A stretch of DNA of 64,000 nt from Oscillospiraceae bacterium. Its GTDB lineage: Bacteria > Bacillota > Clostridia > Oscillospirales > CAG-272. Shown piece by piece: positions 33,056-41,371 of the stretch. The stretch covers positions 62,001 through 126,000 of the forward strand of contig SVTY01000001.1 of NCBI GenBank assembly GCA_015063535.1, read 5' to 3'. The position numbers and the translations under genes were made by a program. The number at the start of each line of letters is the position of its first letter. Within the stretch, counting starts at the first letter, position 1. Under the pieces are notes generated by a model. It was not told the origin of the DNA. It did no database searches and saw nothing but the letters and a program-made list of their open reading frames with translations.

Positions 33056-34411
33056 TCATGGAATCCGAGTTACTATTGTTCGTTTCTTTTTCTTCTTGCG
33101 GTGTAAAATTCCAAAATAGCAGAGACAAAGTACTAAAAAGGAAAGTAGAAAAACTACGGTAAAACGGGACAGGATCACACGTTTCATGGTATCCAAGGAA
33201 AAAAGAATATCGGAAGGGGAAACATCCTCCGCCGCAATCAGCTTTCCGTGAGCGATCAGCTCGTCATTCCAAAAAACATCTACGCCGCCAACCACCGTTC
33301 CCGATTTTACGGGTGCGGTCAATGCGGGATGATGCAAATAATATCGGTACTCCAGATCCTTTTCGATATTGATATTGTTCGGTAGATATCCAAAGAGATC
33401 ATCCGCCAAAACACAGGAAACCGTTGCGGTGGAATCCGTACCGTTCGGTAGTGCCAAATTGACAGGTACCCGACAGCCCGAACTGCCTTGTTCATGGATC
33501 TGCGTATACGAATAGTTGGAAAACACATAATAAAGCAATTGATTGGCGATTCCGTAAGAACGGATGCCCTGTGCATTTTCCGTTGCTCCCATTACAATAC
33601 ACAGATAGGAGGTGTTTTCGTTGGAGGCATAGGTGACGACACAGTATCCTCCTCGCTCGGTCATTCCCGCATTTAAGCCTGTCGCATATTTGTTTTGATA
33701 TCCGATGGCGGAAAATGAGCTGATCAAGGCATTTCGATTATAAATCGTTTGCACAGAAGCCTCATTTTGAAGTGAAAAGGAATGATTGGCAGCGGCACTC
33801 ATTTCAAGGAAAAGAGGCGTTTCAATTGCTTTTTTTGCCAGTATGACGGTATCATCCAAGGTAGTGCTCATACCGGAAGCATCAATTCCTGTTGGGTTCG
33901 TGTAATGCGTATTGGTACAGCCCCATTCTTTCGCCTTTTGATTCATTTTTAACACAAAGGCATCTATGCTTCCGCAACAAACATGCGCAAGGACATTTGC
34001 CGCATCGTTTCCGCCTCCGCAGATCACACCGTACAACAGATCCCGCACACGGATAGCGGTGTTTGGTTGCAGTTGGATCGTATAGCCTTGGGACTCGGAC
34101 AGCATGTCCGAGGTAATGACGATATACTCCTCCATACGGTCCTTCAACAGCTCGATTCCCAACAGTCCCGTCATGATCTTTACGGTCGATGCAGGTGCGA
34201 TCATAGGTTGTCCGACTTGCTTTAAAAGCACACGATCGCTTTCAAAATTGTAGAGATAAACCGTTGAGGCTCCCGATACTGCCGGAAGCCTCGGTTCCGT
34301 AGCAGTGGCAGAAATGGCAAACAGAGGTATGAGCAAGCAAAACAAAAGAAGCACGGAGCATATCGCCTTCAGCTTGGAAGCACGGTGTATGGCGCAGAGC
34401 TTACGCCTCAT
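33056..34411 (-). CDS. DacF-like D-Ala-D-Ala carboxypeptidase homologue with altered active site
   Basis: Secreted S11-family protein of 451 residues. It has a signal peptide (about 1-38), a penicillin-binding fold, a C-terminal beta domain and a terminal transmembrane helix (about 415-437) with a basic tail. The SxxK motif is intact (STVK, Ser75-Lys78). The SxN motif reads GGN (133-135) and the KTG motif reads NAG (247-249, in GLNAGMTERGGYC). Both changes remove residues needed for the usual DD-peptidase chemistry. It may therefore be a pseudoenzyme, a binding protein, or an enzyme of altered specificity. It overlaps ireB by 11 nt, placing it in the bioY-ireB transcript. Related altered forms may be widespread in Clostridia, which a database comparison would show. 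Confidence 0.8.
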   Translation of the reverse strand: MRRKLCAIHRASKLKAICSVLLLFCLLIPLFAISATATEPRLPAVSGASTVYLYNFESDRVLLKQVGQPMIAPASTVKIMTGLLGIELLKDRMEEYIVITSDMLSESQGYTIQLQPNTAIRVRDLLYGVICGGGNDAANVLAHVCCGSIDAFVLKMNQKAKEWGCTNTHYTNPTGIDASGMSTTLDDTVILAKKAIETPLFLEMSAAANHSFSLQNEASVQTIYNRNALISSFSAIGYQNKYATGLNAGMTERGGYCVVTYASNENTSYLCIVMGATENAQGIRSYGIANQLLYYVFSNYSYTQIHEQGSSGCRVPVNLALPNGTDSTATVSCVLADDLFGYLPNNINIEKDLEYRYYLHHPALTAPVKSGTVVGGVDVFWNDELIAHGKLIAAEDVSPSDILFSLDTMKRVILSRFTVVFLLSFLVLCLCYFGILHRKKKKKRTIVTRIP

Positions 34412-34640
34412 GGCTCGGTTCGTCCAAATAATGGTGGATCAAGGCGATCAAGAGATCATCCCGATTGATATGACCGATCATGCCTCTGGCATTTTTCCAA
34501 TCCGTAATATAAACCGGATCCTCCGACAGAATATACCCTGCAATTTGACGGGCGGGATCATACCCTTTTTCGCAAAGTGCTTCATAGATCTTACGAAGGG
34601 TTTCCTTCATCTGCTGTTCATTTTGAATAGGAGAATTCAT
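34401..34640 (-). CDS. ireB: IreB family regulatory phosphoprotein
   Basis: A 79-residue protein (formerly DUF965/UPF0297). The conserved block runs from MKETLRKIYEALCEKGYDP through QIAGYILSEDPVYIT and ends with HINRDDLLIALI. In Enterococcus IreB is phosphorylated by the PASTA kinase IreK and affects cephalosporin tolerance. Here it lies next to a penicillin-binding-fold protein, which fits an envelope-stress link. The ATG at 34640 follows GGAGGTACAT. An ATG-like start at 34712 is in frame but lies inside bioY without a ribosome site. In many Firmicutes ireB is beside alaS and yqgF/ruvX, and this arrangement differs. Confidence 0.93.
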   Translation of the reverse strand: MNSPIQNEQQMKETLRKIYEALCEKGYDPARQIAGYILSEDPVYITDWKNARGMIGHINRDDLLIALIHHYLDEPSHEA

Positions 34641-34659
34641 ATGTACCTCCGAAATAGAG

Positions 34660-35220
34660 TTATTTACAATTGATTTTATGCAAAAAAGGTTCCAAACGGT
34701 TTGCGACAACATAAACCAGTGTTATTTTGATCAGGTCGGGCAACAGAAAGGGAAGGACACATATCCCGATTGCTTGCCAAACGGAGGAGCTGTCCTGTGG
34801 TGACAAAAAAACAGTCCGATACCACAGCACGCCGAAGCAGTAGCAAATCAAGAGGGCAAGAAACAAAATGACCCACAGCATGCCTCGTCGATGGGCAAAC
34901 AGCTTTTCCATAAAACCGATAAACAAAGCCGCCAGCAAGAAACCAAGCAAATAGCCTCCGCTGATTCCGAAAAATACGGACGGTCCTGCTTGAAATCCGG
35001 AAAACACGGGAACACCCAACACACCGATGCCGATATAGGCTAAAACGGAAAGAAAGCTGATCCTCCAATCGGATACTGCCGCTATCAAAAATACGGCAAA
35101 AATTTGAAGGGTGAAGGGAATCGGAAAGGGTATCGTGATCCATGCGCAAACACAGATCAATGCAACACACATGGCGATATAGGTAATGGTTCTTATAAAA
35201 TGATTTTGCTTATGATACAT
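34660..35220 (-). CDS. bioY: Biotin transporter substrate-binding subunit BioY
   Basis: S component of an ECF-type vitamin transporter, 186 residues with about six transmembrane helices. The motif PIPFTLQIFAVFLIAA and the GVPVFSGFQAGPSVFFGISGGYLLGF block identify BioY. It captures biotin and needs a shared energising module (EcfA/A'/T) encoded elsewhere. No biotin synthesis genes are in the window, so the host may rely on uptake. It leads a short leftward operon with ireB 20 nt downstream. Confidence 0.93.
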   Translation of the reverse strand: MYHKQNHFIRTITYIAMCVALICVCAWITIPFPIPFTLQIFAVFLIAAVSDWRISFLSVLAYIGIGVLGVPVFSGFQAGPSVFFGISGGYLLGFLLAALFIGFMEKLFAHRRGMLWVILFLALLICYCFGVLWYRTVFLSPQDSSSVWQAIGICVLPFLLPDLIKITLVYVVANRLEPFLHKINCK

Positions 35221-35330
35221 AAAACTGCCCCTTTTTTGATCCTCTATATAAGTATAGCATGCCTTGAGCCGAATATCTACAACCTAATTGTTAATTTTTC
35301 TATAAAAGTGTAAAATATTTTTTTTATCTA

Positions 35331-35359
35331 TTGATTTTTACCTCGGAATGGTGTATAAT
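35331..35359 (+). promoter_or_regulatory. Promoter of the fructose-bisphosphate aldolase gene
   Basis: TTGATT (35331-35336) and TATAAT (35354-35359) are 17 bp apart, 33 nt before the ATG at 35393. Confidence 0.7.
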
Positions 35360-35392
35360 ATTTCAGAAGTAAAAAATAAGGAGATCATAAAA

Positions 35393-36256
35393 ATGTTAGT
35401 CTCAGCAAAAGAAATGTTAACCAAAGCAAAAGCCGGCAAATATGCTGTCGGTCAGTTCAACATCAACAACATGGAATGGGCAAAGGCAATTCTGTTGACT
35501 GCTCAGGAGATGAATTCTCCCGTTATTCTCGGTGTCTCCGAGGGAGCAGGTAAGTACATGTGTGGCTATAAGACCATCGTCGGTATGGTAAATGGCATGC
35601 TGGAAGAGCTGAATATCACCGTTCCTGTTGCATTGCATTTGGATCACGGTTCCTATGAGGCATGCTATAAGTGCATTGATGCAGGATTTTCTTCCGTTAT
35701 GTTTGACGGTTCCCATTATCCCATTGATGAGAATGTTGCCAAAACAAAGGAACTCGTAAAGGTTTGTGCAGAAAAGGGACTGTCTCTGGAGGCAGAGGTC
35801 GGTGCAATCGGCGGCGAGGAAGACGGCGTGGTCGGAACCGGCGAGTGTGCTGATCCCGATGAGTGTAAAATGGTTGCCGATCTTGGTGTAACCATGCTTG
35901 CTGCCGGTATCGGTAATATTCACGGAAAATATCCCGAAAATTGGGCAGGACTTTCCTTTGAAACGCTGGATGCCATTCAGCAACAGACAGGAGATATGCC
36001 GTTGGTGTTGCACGGCGGTACGGGTATTCCCTCCGACATGATCCAAAAGGCTATTTCTTTGGGTGTTGCCAAGATCAACGTAAATACCGAATGTCAGCTT
36101 TCCTTTGCTGCCGCAACCCGTCAATATGTGGAGGCAGGCAAGGATCTTCAGGGTAAGGGCTTCGACCCCAGAAAGCTTTTGGCTCCCGGCTTTGAAGCAA
36201 TCAAAGCAACCGTTAAGGAGAAGATGGAGTTGTTCGGTTCCGTAAACAAGGCGTAA
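35393..36256 (+). CDS. fba: Class II fructose-1,6-bisphosphate aldolase
   Basis: Zinc-dependent glycolytic aldolase, 287 residues, usual class IIB length. MLVSAKEMLTKAKAGKYAVGQFN is the standard opening. HLDHGSYE carries the zinc-binding His, DGSHYPIDENV follows, LHGGTGIP carries a second zinc His, and KINVNTECQ the phosphate loop. It interconverts fructose-1,6-bisphosphate with dihydroxyacetone phosphate and glyceraldehyde-3-phosphate. Codon use is strongly biased, as expected for high expression. The start follows AAGGAGATC; an upstream in-frame ATG at 35348 lies within the promoter and is rejected. Confidence 0.95.
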   Translation: MLVSAKEMLTKAKAGKYAVGQFNINNMEWAKAILLTAQEMNSPVILGVSEGAGKYMCGYKTIVGMVNGMLEELNITVPVALHLDHGSYEACYKCIDAGFSSVMFDGSHYPIDENVAKTKELVKVCAEKGLSLEAEVGAIGGEEDGVVGTGECADPDECKMVADLGVTMLAAGIGNIHGKYPENWAGLSFETLDAIQQQTGDMPLVLHGGTGIPSDMIQKAISLGVAKINVNTECQLSFAAATRQYVEAGKDLQGKGFDPRKLLAPGFEAIKATVKEKMELFGSVNKA

Positions 36257-36277
36257 GCTCTATATAAATATGACAGG

Positions 36278-36314
36278 AACAGAGGTTGTCGCCATAACAG
36301 GGACAACCTCTGTT
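36278..36314 (+). terminator. Terminator after fba
   Basis: A 13-bp stem AACAGAGGTTGTC/GACAACCTCTGTT with an 11-nt loop, with a short T-tract (TTTCC). Confidence 0.75.
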
Positions 36315-36351
36315 TCCGTAAAAATATTAGATCAAAGAAAAGGAGACTGCT

Positions 36352-37404
36352 ATGACAAAAATTGATATTATATCCGGCTTTCTCGGTGCCGGAAAAACAA
36401 CCCTGATCAATCGATTGATCAAGGAAGCATACGACGGAGAAAAAGTCGTATTGATCGAAAATGAATTCGGAGAGATCGGAATTGACGGAGGCTTTTTGAA
36501 GGATGCCGGCGTGGAGATCACAGAAATGAACTCGGGTTGCATTTGCTGTTCCTTGGTGGGCGACTTTAGCAAAGCATTAAAAAAGGTGATTGCGGAGTAT
36601 GCCCCGGATCGGGTTCTGATCGAGCCGTCGGGTGTCGGAAAGCTCAGCGATGTAACAAAGGCGGTATTATCGGCAGAATTAACCGATGCAACCATGAACA
36701 GTGCCACTGTAGTGGTTGATGTCAATAAATGCAAAATGTACATGAAGAATTTCGGGGAATTTTTCAACGATCAGATCATTCATGCCGGATGCATTATATT
36801 CAGCCATACCGATACAACTACGGAACAGAAGCTACAGGAAGCATTGGAATTGGTCAGAAAGCAAAATGACCGTGCAACGATTGTTACCACCTCGGCAGAT
36901 CAATTGGATATCCACACTCTGTTGGATGTCATGGAAAATAAGGAGACCTTGGAAGAACAGCTGAAGACGTTGCTGGAAGAAGAGGAGATCTGTCCTGTTT
37001 GCGGTCATCACCATGAACATGAGCATCATCACGAGCACGAGCATCATCACGAGCACGAGCATCATCACGAGCATGAGCATCATCACGAACATGATCATCA
37101 TCATGAGCATCATCATGCCGACGAAGTATTTACCAGTTGTGGCTTTGAAACTCTTCATCGATATTCGCTTGAAGAAATGACGGATCTTTTGGAGGCACTG
37201 AACCATGAGGATATCTTTGGTACGGTCTTGCGTGCAAAAGGAATTGTTCGCTCCAAAGAAGAGGCATGGATCCATTTTGATTATATCCCCGGTGAATCCA
37301 ATGTTCGTTTCGGAAGCGCAGCACCGATCGGTAAAATCTGTGTGATCGGTTCGGGCATGGATGAGCAGGCAATTCATAATTTATTCGACGGAATCGAGGA
37401 ATGA
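36352..37404 (+). CDS. CobW/COG0523-family GTPase with His-rich metal-binding linker
   Basis: G3E GTPase of 350 residues, a putative metallochaperone. Walker A GFLGAGKTT (about 9-17), the CxCC metal motif GCICC (about 63-67) and EPSGVGKL are intact. After a CPVCGHH knuckle (about 217-223), a run of about 35 residues is nearly all His and Glu, built from HHHEHE repeats, then the CobW C-terminal domain resumes (TSCGFETLHRYSLEEM). COG0523 proteins use GTP to deliver Zn, Co or Ni to client enzymes, and the His tract would store or sense metal. No Zur-type box was seen upstream. A second CobW-like gene begins 4 nt downstream. Confidence 0.88.
   Translation: MTKIDIISGFLGAGKTTLINRLIKEAYDGEKVVLIENEFGEIGIDGGFLKDAGVEITEMNSGCICCSLVGDFSKALKKVIAEYAPDRVLIEPSGVGKLSDVTKAVLSAELTDATMNSATVVVDVNKCKMYMKNFGEFFNDQIIHAGCIIFSHTDTTTEQKLQEALELVRKQNDRATIVTTSADQLDIHTLLDVMENKETLEEQLKTLLEEEEICPVCGHHHEHEHHHEHEHHHEHEHHHEHEHHHEHDHHHEHHHADEVFTSCGFETLHRYSLEEMTDLLEALNHEDIFGTVLRAKGIVRSKEEAWIHFDYIPGESNVRFGSAAPIGKICVIGSGMDEQAIHNLFDGIEE
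37005..37116 (+). repeat. 18-bp coding tandem repeat for HHHEHE units
   Basis: Within the CobW gene, an 18-bp unit encoding Glu-His-His-His-Glu-His is repeated about four times almost perfectly, then decays at the 3' end. Near-identical units indicate recent slippage expansion, so the His-tract length is likely variable among strains. Confidence 0.85.
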
Positions 37405-37408
37405 TGAT

Positions 37409-38350
37409 ATGAAATTGCCGGTATACCTGTTTACAGGCTTTCTGGAGGGCGGAAAAACTTCGATGATCCAGGAGTCGCTGAACGATCAAAACTTCAACAG
37501 CGGCGAAAAAACACTGGTTCTGATGTGTGAGGAAGGGATTGAGGAGCTTGACCCATCGAAATTTTGGGGGCAAAATGTTCGGATCGAATACATTGACCAA
37601 GAATTAAAGCTCTCCTCCGAGTTTTTGCAATCGTTAACCAAGGCGCACAAGACGGATCGAGTTATCATTGAATATAACGGGATGTGGCTGTTACAGAGTC
37701 TATATAATGCCATGCCCTCCAATTGGGCGATCTATCAGAATGTAATGTTTGCGGATGCAAACAGCTTTCTGAATTACAACAACAATATGCGTCAGTTAAC
37801 AGTGGATAAGCTTCGTGATGCGGAAATGCTGGTTTTAAACCGTGCATCGGAACGGATCAATAAAGAAGAAATTCATAAGATCGTTCGTGGTGTTTCCCGC
37901 CGTGTTGCCATCGTTTATGATTATCCTGACGGACACGTGGAATATGATGAGATAGAGGATCCTCTCCCGTTTGATATTCAGGCTCCCATAATTGAAATAG
38001 CCGATGAGGATTATGCACTTTGGTATCGGGATCTGTCGGAGGAGACCGACACCTATCAGGGAAAATGTGTGAAATTTAAGGGGATGGTTGCAACCGATCC
38101 AAGGCTTTCTCAAAATTCAATCATTCTCGGCAGACATATTATGACCTGTTGTGTAGATGATATTCAGTACGGCGGTCTTGTTTGTGTGTTTTCGGAGCCG
38201 ATTTCTCTAAAGACCGGTGCATGGATAACGGTGAAGGGAACGATACAAATGGAAGCCTGCCGCCTGTATAAAAACAAAGGTCCTGTTTTGTATGTGGAAG
38301 AAACAGAGTTTGCTGTTCCGCCCAAACAGGAGGTGGCAACATTTTATTAA
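37409..38350 (+). CDS. CobW-like GTPase fused to a DUF1980/TIGR03943-like domain
   Basis: A 313-residue protein with two parts. Residues 1-180 are a CobW-like P-loop domain (Walker A GFLEGGKTS at about 8-16), but the CxCC motif of active metallochaperones is missing. Residues about 205-300 resemble the extracellular or partner domain of the YcgQ/DUF1980 family: GKCVKFKGMVATDP, then GRHIMTCCVDDIQYGGLVCVF and GAWITVKGTI. The CC pair could bind metal or be redox active. DUF1980 proteins usually pair with a UPF0718 permease, which is absent here. There is no signal peptide, so the DUF1980-like part is cytoplasmic. Its placement 4 nt after the His-rich CobW gene implies a joint metal role. The domain call is from memory. 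Confidence 0.7.
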   Translation: MKLPVYLFTGFLEGGKTSMIQESLNDQNFNSGEKTLVLMCEEGIEELDPSKFWGQNVRIEYIDQELKLSSEFLQSLTKAHKTDRVIIEYNGMWLLQSLYNAMPSNWAIYQNVMFADANSFLNYNNNMRQLTVDKLRDAEMLVLNRASERINKEEIHKIVRGVSRRVAIVYDYPDGHVEYDEIEDPLPFDIQAPIIEIADEDYALWYRDLSEETDTYQGKCVKFKGMVATDPRLSQNSIILGRHIMTCCVDDIQYGGLVCVFSEPISLKTGAWITVKGTIQMEACRLYKNKGPVLYVEETEFAVPPKQEVATFY

Positions 38351-38386
38351 AAAATATTTTATAAAAAATGAAAAGGGGGAAGAAAA

Positions 38387-39292
38387 ATGAAACAAAAAAA
38401 GTATTCGCACGTTATTGTGGTTGGCGTTGACGGAGCAGGAGCCTTTTTCAAGGATGCCGATACTCCCAATTTTGACCGTATTTTTGAAAACGGATCGGTA
38501 ACCTACCGTGCTTTAGCTTCCAATCCCACCATTAGCGCAGAGTGTTGGGGGTCTATGTTGATCGGTGTGGGCCCTGAGATTCATAAGCTTACCAATGCTA
38601 TTGTTGCCAAAGATCAGTATAAAAGAAATGCAGTATTTCCATCCTTGTTTCGCCGTATTTACGAAGCATATCCGGATTCGGAGCTTGGTTCTTTCTGTGA
38701 GTGGGATAGTATTACCCGTGGTATAATCGAACGGAATGTTCCCATTACCGTTGCCTCCGATCATGATACAGTCATGACCCCGAACATTTGTAAATTTATC
38801 ACAAAAAGAAAACCTACCTTTTTGTTTGTTCAAATGGACAGTGTTGATCATGCGGGGCACCATGACGGATACCAAACGCCCGCATATTTAAAGCGCATCA
38901 GTGAGGTTGATGCACTCATCAACGATATTTATGTTTCTGTCGAAAAAGCGGGAATGAAAGAAGATACGTTATTTATCGTTATTTCGGATCACGGGGGGAA
39001 TATCACAAGTCATGGCGGATGGTCAGATGCGGAAAAGTACGTCACCTTTGCGGCCATCGGAAAAAATATTGTTAAGGGAGAACCCGACAATATGAATATT
39101 CGAGATCTTTCCGCAATTGTATTGTATGCCTTGGGAATTGATGCGCCTGCATTTGACGAAAGTGGATGGACATCGCAGATTCCTCAAAATCTTTTTGAGG
39201 ATCCAGCCATTCCCGCCTATCGAGATATTTCTCATTTAACGGGAGCTGAACCTCGAATTTCAAAAGCCCCCCACCAATCGGAGCTCATATAA
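38387..39292 (+). CDS. Alkaline phosphatase superfamily phosphodiesterase/nucleotide pyrophosphatase-like
   Basis: A 301-residue cytoplasmic-looking hydrolase. The metal site VVGVDGAG, the candidate nucleophile in NPTISAECWGSML, DSVDHAGHHDG and VISDHGG follow the order of type I phosphodiesterases and phosphopentomutase-like enzymes. The final His ligand is likely in TSHGG. Substrate is unknown; phosphate esters of nucleotides, lipids or sugars are possible. It is metal-dependent by family, and lies downstream of two CobW-like GTPases. Whether those proteins load its metal is an inference only. AAAGGGGG precedes the ATG, and a strong terminator follows. Confidence 0.8.
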   Translation: MKQKKYSHVIVVGVDGAGAFFKDADTPNFDRIFENGSVTYRALASNPTISAECWGSMLIGVGPEIHKLTNAIVAKDQYKRNAVFPSLFRRIYEAYPDSELGSFCEWDSITRGIIERNVPITVASDHDTVMTPNICKFITKRKPTFLFVQMDSVDHAGHHDGYQTPAYLKRISEVDALINDIYVSVEKAGMKEDTLFIVISDHGGNITSHGGWSDAEKYVTFAAIGKNIVKGEPDNMNIRDLSAIVLYALGIDAPAFDESGWTSQIPQNLFEDPAIPAYRDISHLTGAEPRISKAPHQSELI

Positions 39293-39311
39293 ACTCGTAT
39301 AAAACAGAATA

Positions 39312-39359
39312 AAAAAGCTCAGAGAAAAACGATGATCGTTTTTCTCTGAGCTTTCTTTT
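39312..39359. terminator. Bidirectional terminator between phosphodiesterase and clpX
   Basis: A long stem AAAGCTCAGAGAAAAACG/CGTTTTTCTCTGAGCTTT with a 5-nt loop, followed by CTTTTT. It separates convergent genes. Confidence 0.9.
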
Positions 39360-39365
39360 TATGCA

Positions 39366-40685
39366 TTATGCAGATGGTAATTCGTTGTTTGGCTTGTTCT
39401 CATCCAAGGCAACAACTTCTTTGATCACATATTCTGCCGCTGCCTTTTCCTTCACACAATTCTGATGAATGATAACCTCGGTAACATCCTGCCGCGACGG
39501 AATTTCATACATGATATCCTGCATGAGGTTTTCCATGATAGAGCGAAGTCCTCTGGCACCTGTATTGCGCTCAATCGCCTGAGCGGCAATGGCATCCAAG
39601 GCTTGCTCGTCAAAGTGCAGTTGTACGCCATCCATTTCAAACAATTTCAAATATTGCTTGATGATGGAATTTTTCGGCTCGCAAAGAATACGAACCAACG
39701 CCTTCTTATCCAGATCATTTAAGGTTACCGTTACGGGGATTCTGCCAACCAATTCGGGAATCAAGCCGAATTTCACAATATCGTGGGGAACAACGTCCTT
39801 AAAAATACCCGTACTGGTTTTTTCCGCTTTCTTCTTTATCTCGCTGGAAAAGCCAATGGCTTGATTTCCTTGTCTTTTTTCAATAATCTTTTCCAAGCCG
39901 TCAAAAGCACCGCCGCAAATGAACAGGATATTTTCCGTATTGATCTGAATAAATTCCTGATTGGGATGCTTTCTTCCGCCTTGCGGGGGGACGTTTGCCA
40001 CAGTACCCTCCAAGATCTTTAACAATGCTTGCTGTACACCTTCACCCGACACATCCCGTGTGATGGAACGATTTTCGCTCTTACGGGCGATTTTGTCGAT
40101 TTCATCAATATAAATGATCCCTTTTTCGGCGAGCTCGATGTCATAATCAGCCGCTTGGATCAAACGGAGTAAGATATTTTCCACATCCTCGCCCACGTAG
40201 CCTGCCTCGGTCAAGGTAGTTGCATCCGCAATGGCAAAGGGAACCTTCAAGGATTTTGCCAAGGTTTGTGCCAAATACGTTTTTCCTACGCCCGTCGGTC
40301 CAATCAGCAGTACATTGCTTTTTTGCAGATCAATACCTGCGTCACTCGAATCGGTCGATTTCTTATCCTTGTAAAGAATGCGCTTATAATGATTGTAAAC
40401 AGCTACAGAAAGAGCAATTTTCGCTTCATCCTGCCCGATTACGTACTCGTCCAGCACCTCTTTGATCTGAATGGGCTTCGGTAACGTCTCAAAAGAAAGA
40501 TCTCCCGCACCACTTTGATTGGCAACAGTATTTTCATAAATCAATTGCTGGCATGCTTCTACACAAAAATCACAAATATAGGCTCCCGTAGGGGAGGGAA
40601 TGAGAAAATTGACTTGATTTTCAGTTCTGCCGCAAAAGGAGCAATATCTGCTCCCAGTCAGCGTTTGGTTGGAATTTGAAGCCAT
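39366..40685 (-). CDS. clpX: ATP-dependent Clp protease ATP-binding subunit ClpX
   Basis: AAA+ unfoldase, 439 residues. The N-terminal zinc-binding domain has CSFCG and CDFC. Walker A is GPTGVGKT, Walker B is [10 protein letters not shown], and the pore loop GYVGEDVE follows. The IGFS..IGF-like loop for ClpP docking is seen as AIGFSSEI. It selects and threads tagged proteins into ClpP. It is the last gene of tig-clpP-clpX, 26 nt after clpP. All key motifs are intact. Confidence 0.96.
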   Translation of the reverse strand: MASNSNQTLTGSRYCSFCGRTENQVNFLIPSPTGAYICDFCVEACQQLIYENTVANQSGAGDLSFETLPKPIQIKEVLDEYVIGQDEAKIALSVAVYNHYKRILYKDKKSTDSSDAGIDLQKSNVLLIGPTGVGKTYLAQTLAKSLKVPFAIADATTLTEAGYVGEDVENILLRLIQAADYDIELAEKGIIYIDEIDKIARKSENRSITRDVSGEGVQQALLKILEGTVANVPPQGGRKHPNQEFIQINTENILFICGGAFDGLEKIIEKRQGNQAIGFSSEIKKKAEKTSTGIFKDVVPHDIVKFGLIPELVGRIPVTVTLNDLDKKALVRILCEPKNSIIKQYLKLFEMDGVQLHFDEQALDAIAAQAIERNTGARGLRSIMENLMQDIMYEIPSRQDVTEVIIHQNCVKEKAAAEYVIKEVVALDENKPNNELPSA

Positions 40686-40711
40686 GAAATATTCCTTTCA
40701 GCGAATCTCAC

Positions 40712-41323
40712 TTAAGCCCGTTTTGCAAAAATTTTATCGATCAAACCGTACTCCAACGCTTGCTGTGCGGTCATGAAGTTGTCACGTTCCGTGTCTCTCG
40801 CAACTTCTTCCACGGTTTTTCCTGTATTTTCAGCCAAAATCCGATTGAGATTGTCTCTGGTACGAAGAATCAGTTCTGCTTGGATCTTAATATCCGTGGC
40901 TTGCCCCTTGGCACCGCCGAGCGGTTGATGGATCATGATTTCGCTGTTGGGAAGCGCGATCCGCTTTCCCTTGGCACCTGCGGCAAGCAGAAATGCTCCC
41001 ATGCTGGCAGCCATTCCAATGCAGATGGTGGATACATCACACTTGATATAGTTCATGGTATCAAAGATAGCCATTCCGGCGGTTACAGAACCGCCGGGGC
41101 TGTTGATGTAAAAACAAATATCCTTGTCCGGGTCTTGTGCTTCCAAGAACAGAAGTTGCGCAACAACCAAAGAAGCGGTTGTATCATTCACCTCATCGGA
41201 TAAAAAGATGATTCTGTCACCCAACAGGCGAGAGAAGATATCATACGAACGCTCTCCCTTACTGGTTTGCTCGATTACCATGGGAACTAAAGCATCAAAC
41301 ATTTTATTTTCCGAATTATACAT
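40712..41323 (-). CDS. clpP: ATP-dependent Clp protease proteolytic subunit ClpP
   Basis: Serine protease of 203 residues forming the tetradecameric chamber. The catalytic Ser is in [14 protein letters not shown], the His in [12 protein letters not shown] and the Asp in [19 protein letters not shown] lines the oligomer interface. It lies between tig and clpX. GGAGGTGC precedes the ATG. No CtsR operator was seen just upstream. Confidence 0.96.
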   Translation of the reverse strand: MYNSENKMFDALVPMVIEQTSKGERSYDIFSRLLGDRIIFLSDEVNDTTASLVVAQLLFLEAQDPDKDICFYINSPGGSVTAGMAIFDTMNYIKCDVSTICIGMAASMGAFLLAAGAKGKRIALPNSEIMIHQPLGGAKGQATDIKIQAELILRTRDNLNRILAENTGKTVEEVARDTERDNFMTAQQALEYGLIDKIFAKRA

Positions 41324-41371
41324 ACAAGCACCTCCAAAAATTATTGCGCTAAAATAGTAACCGTGTTTGTG

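Noticed and set aside
35221-35300. BirA-type operator upstream of bioY
   Set aside because: Only loose TTAACAA/GGTTGTA-like halves were found, without proper symmetry or spacing.
37005-37116. Tandem repeat as a CRISPR array
   Set aside because: The repeats are 18 bp, contiguous, without spacers, and in frame within a His-rich coding region.
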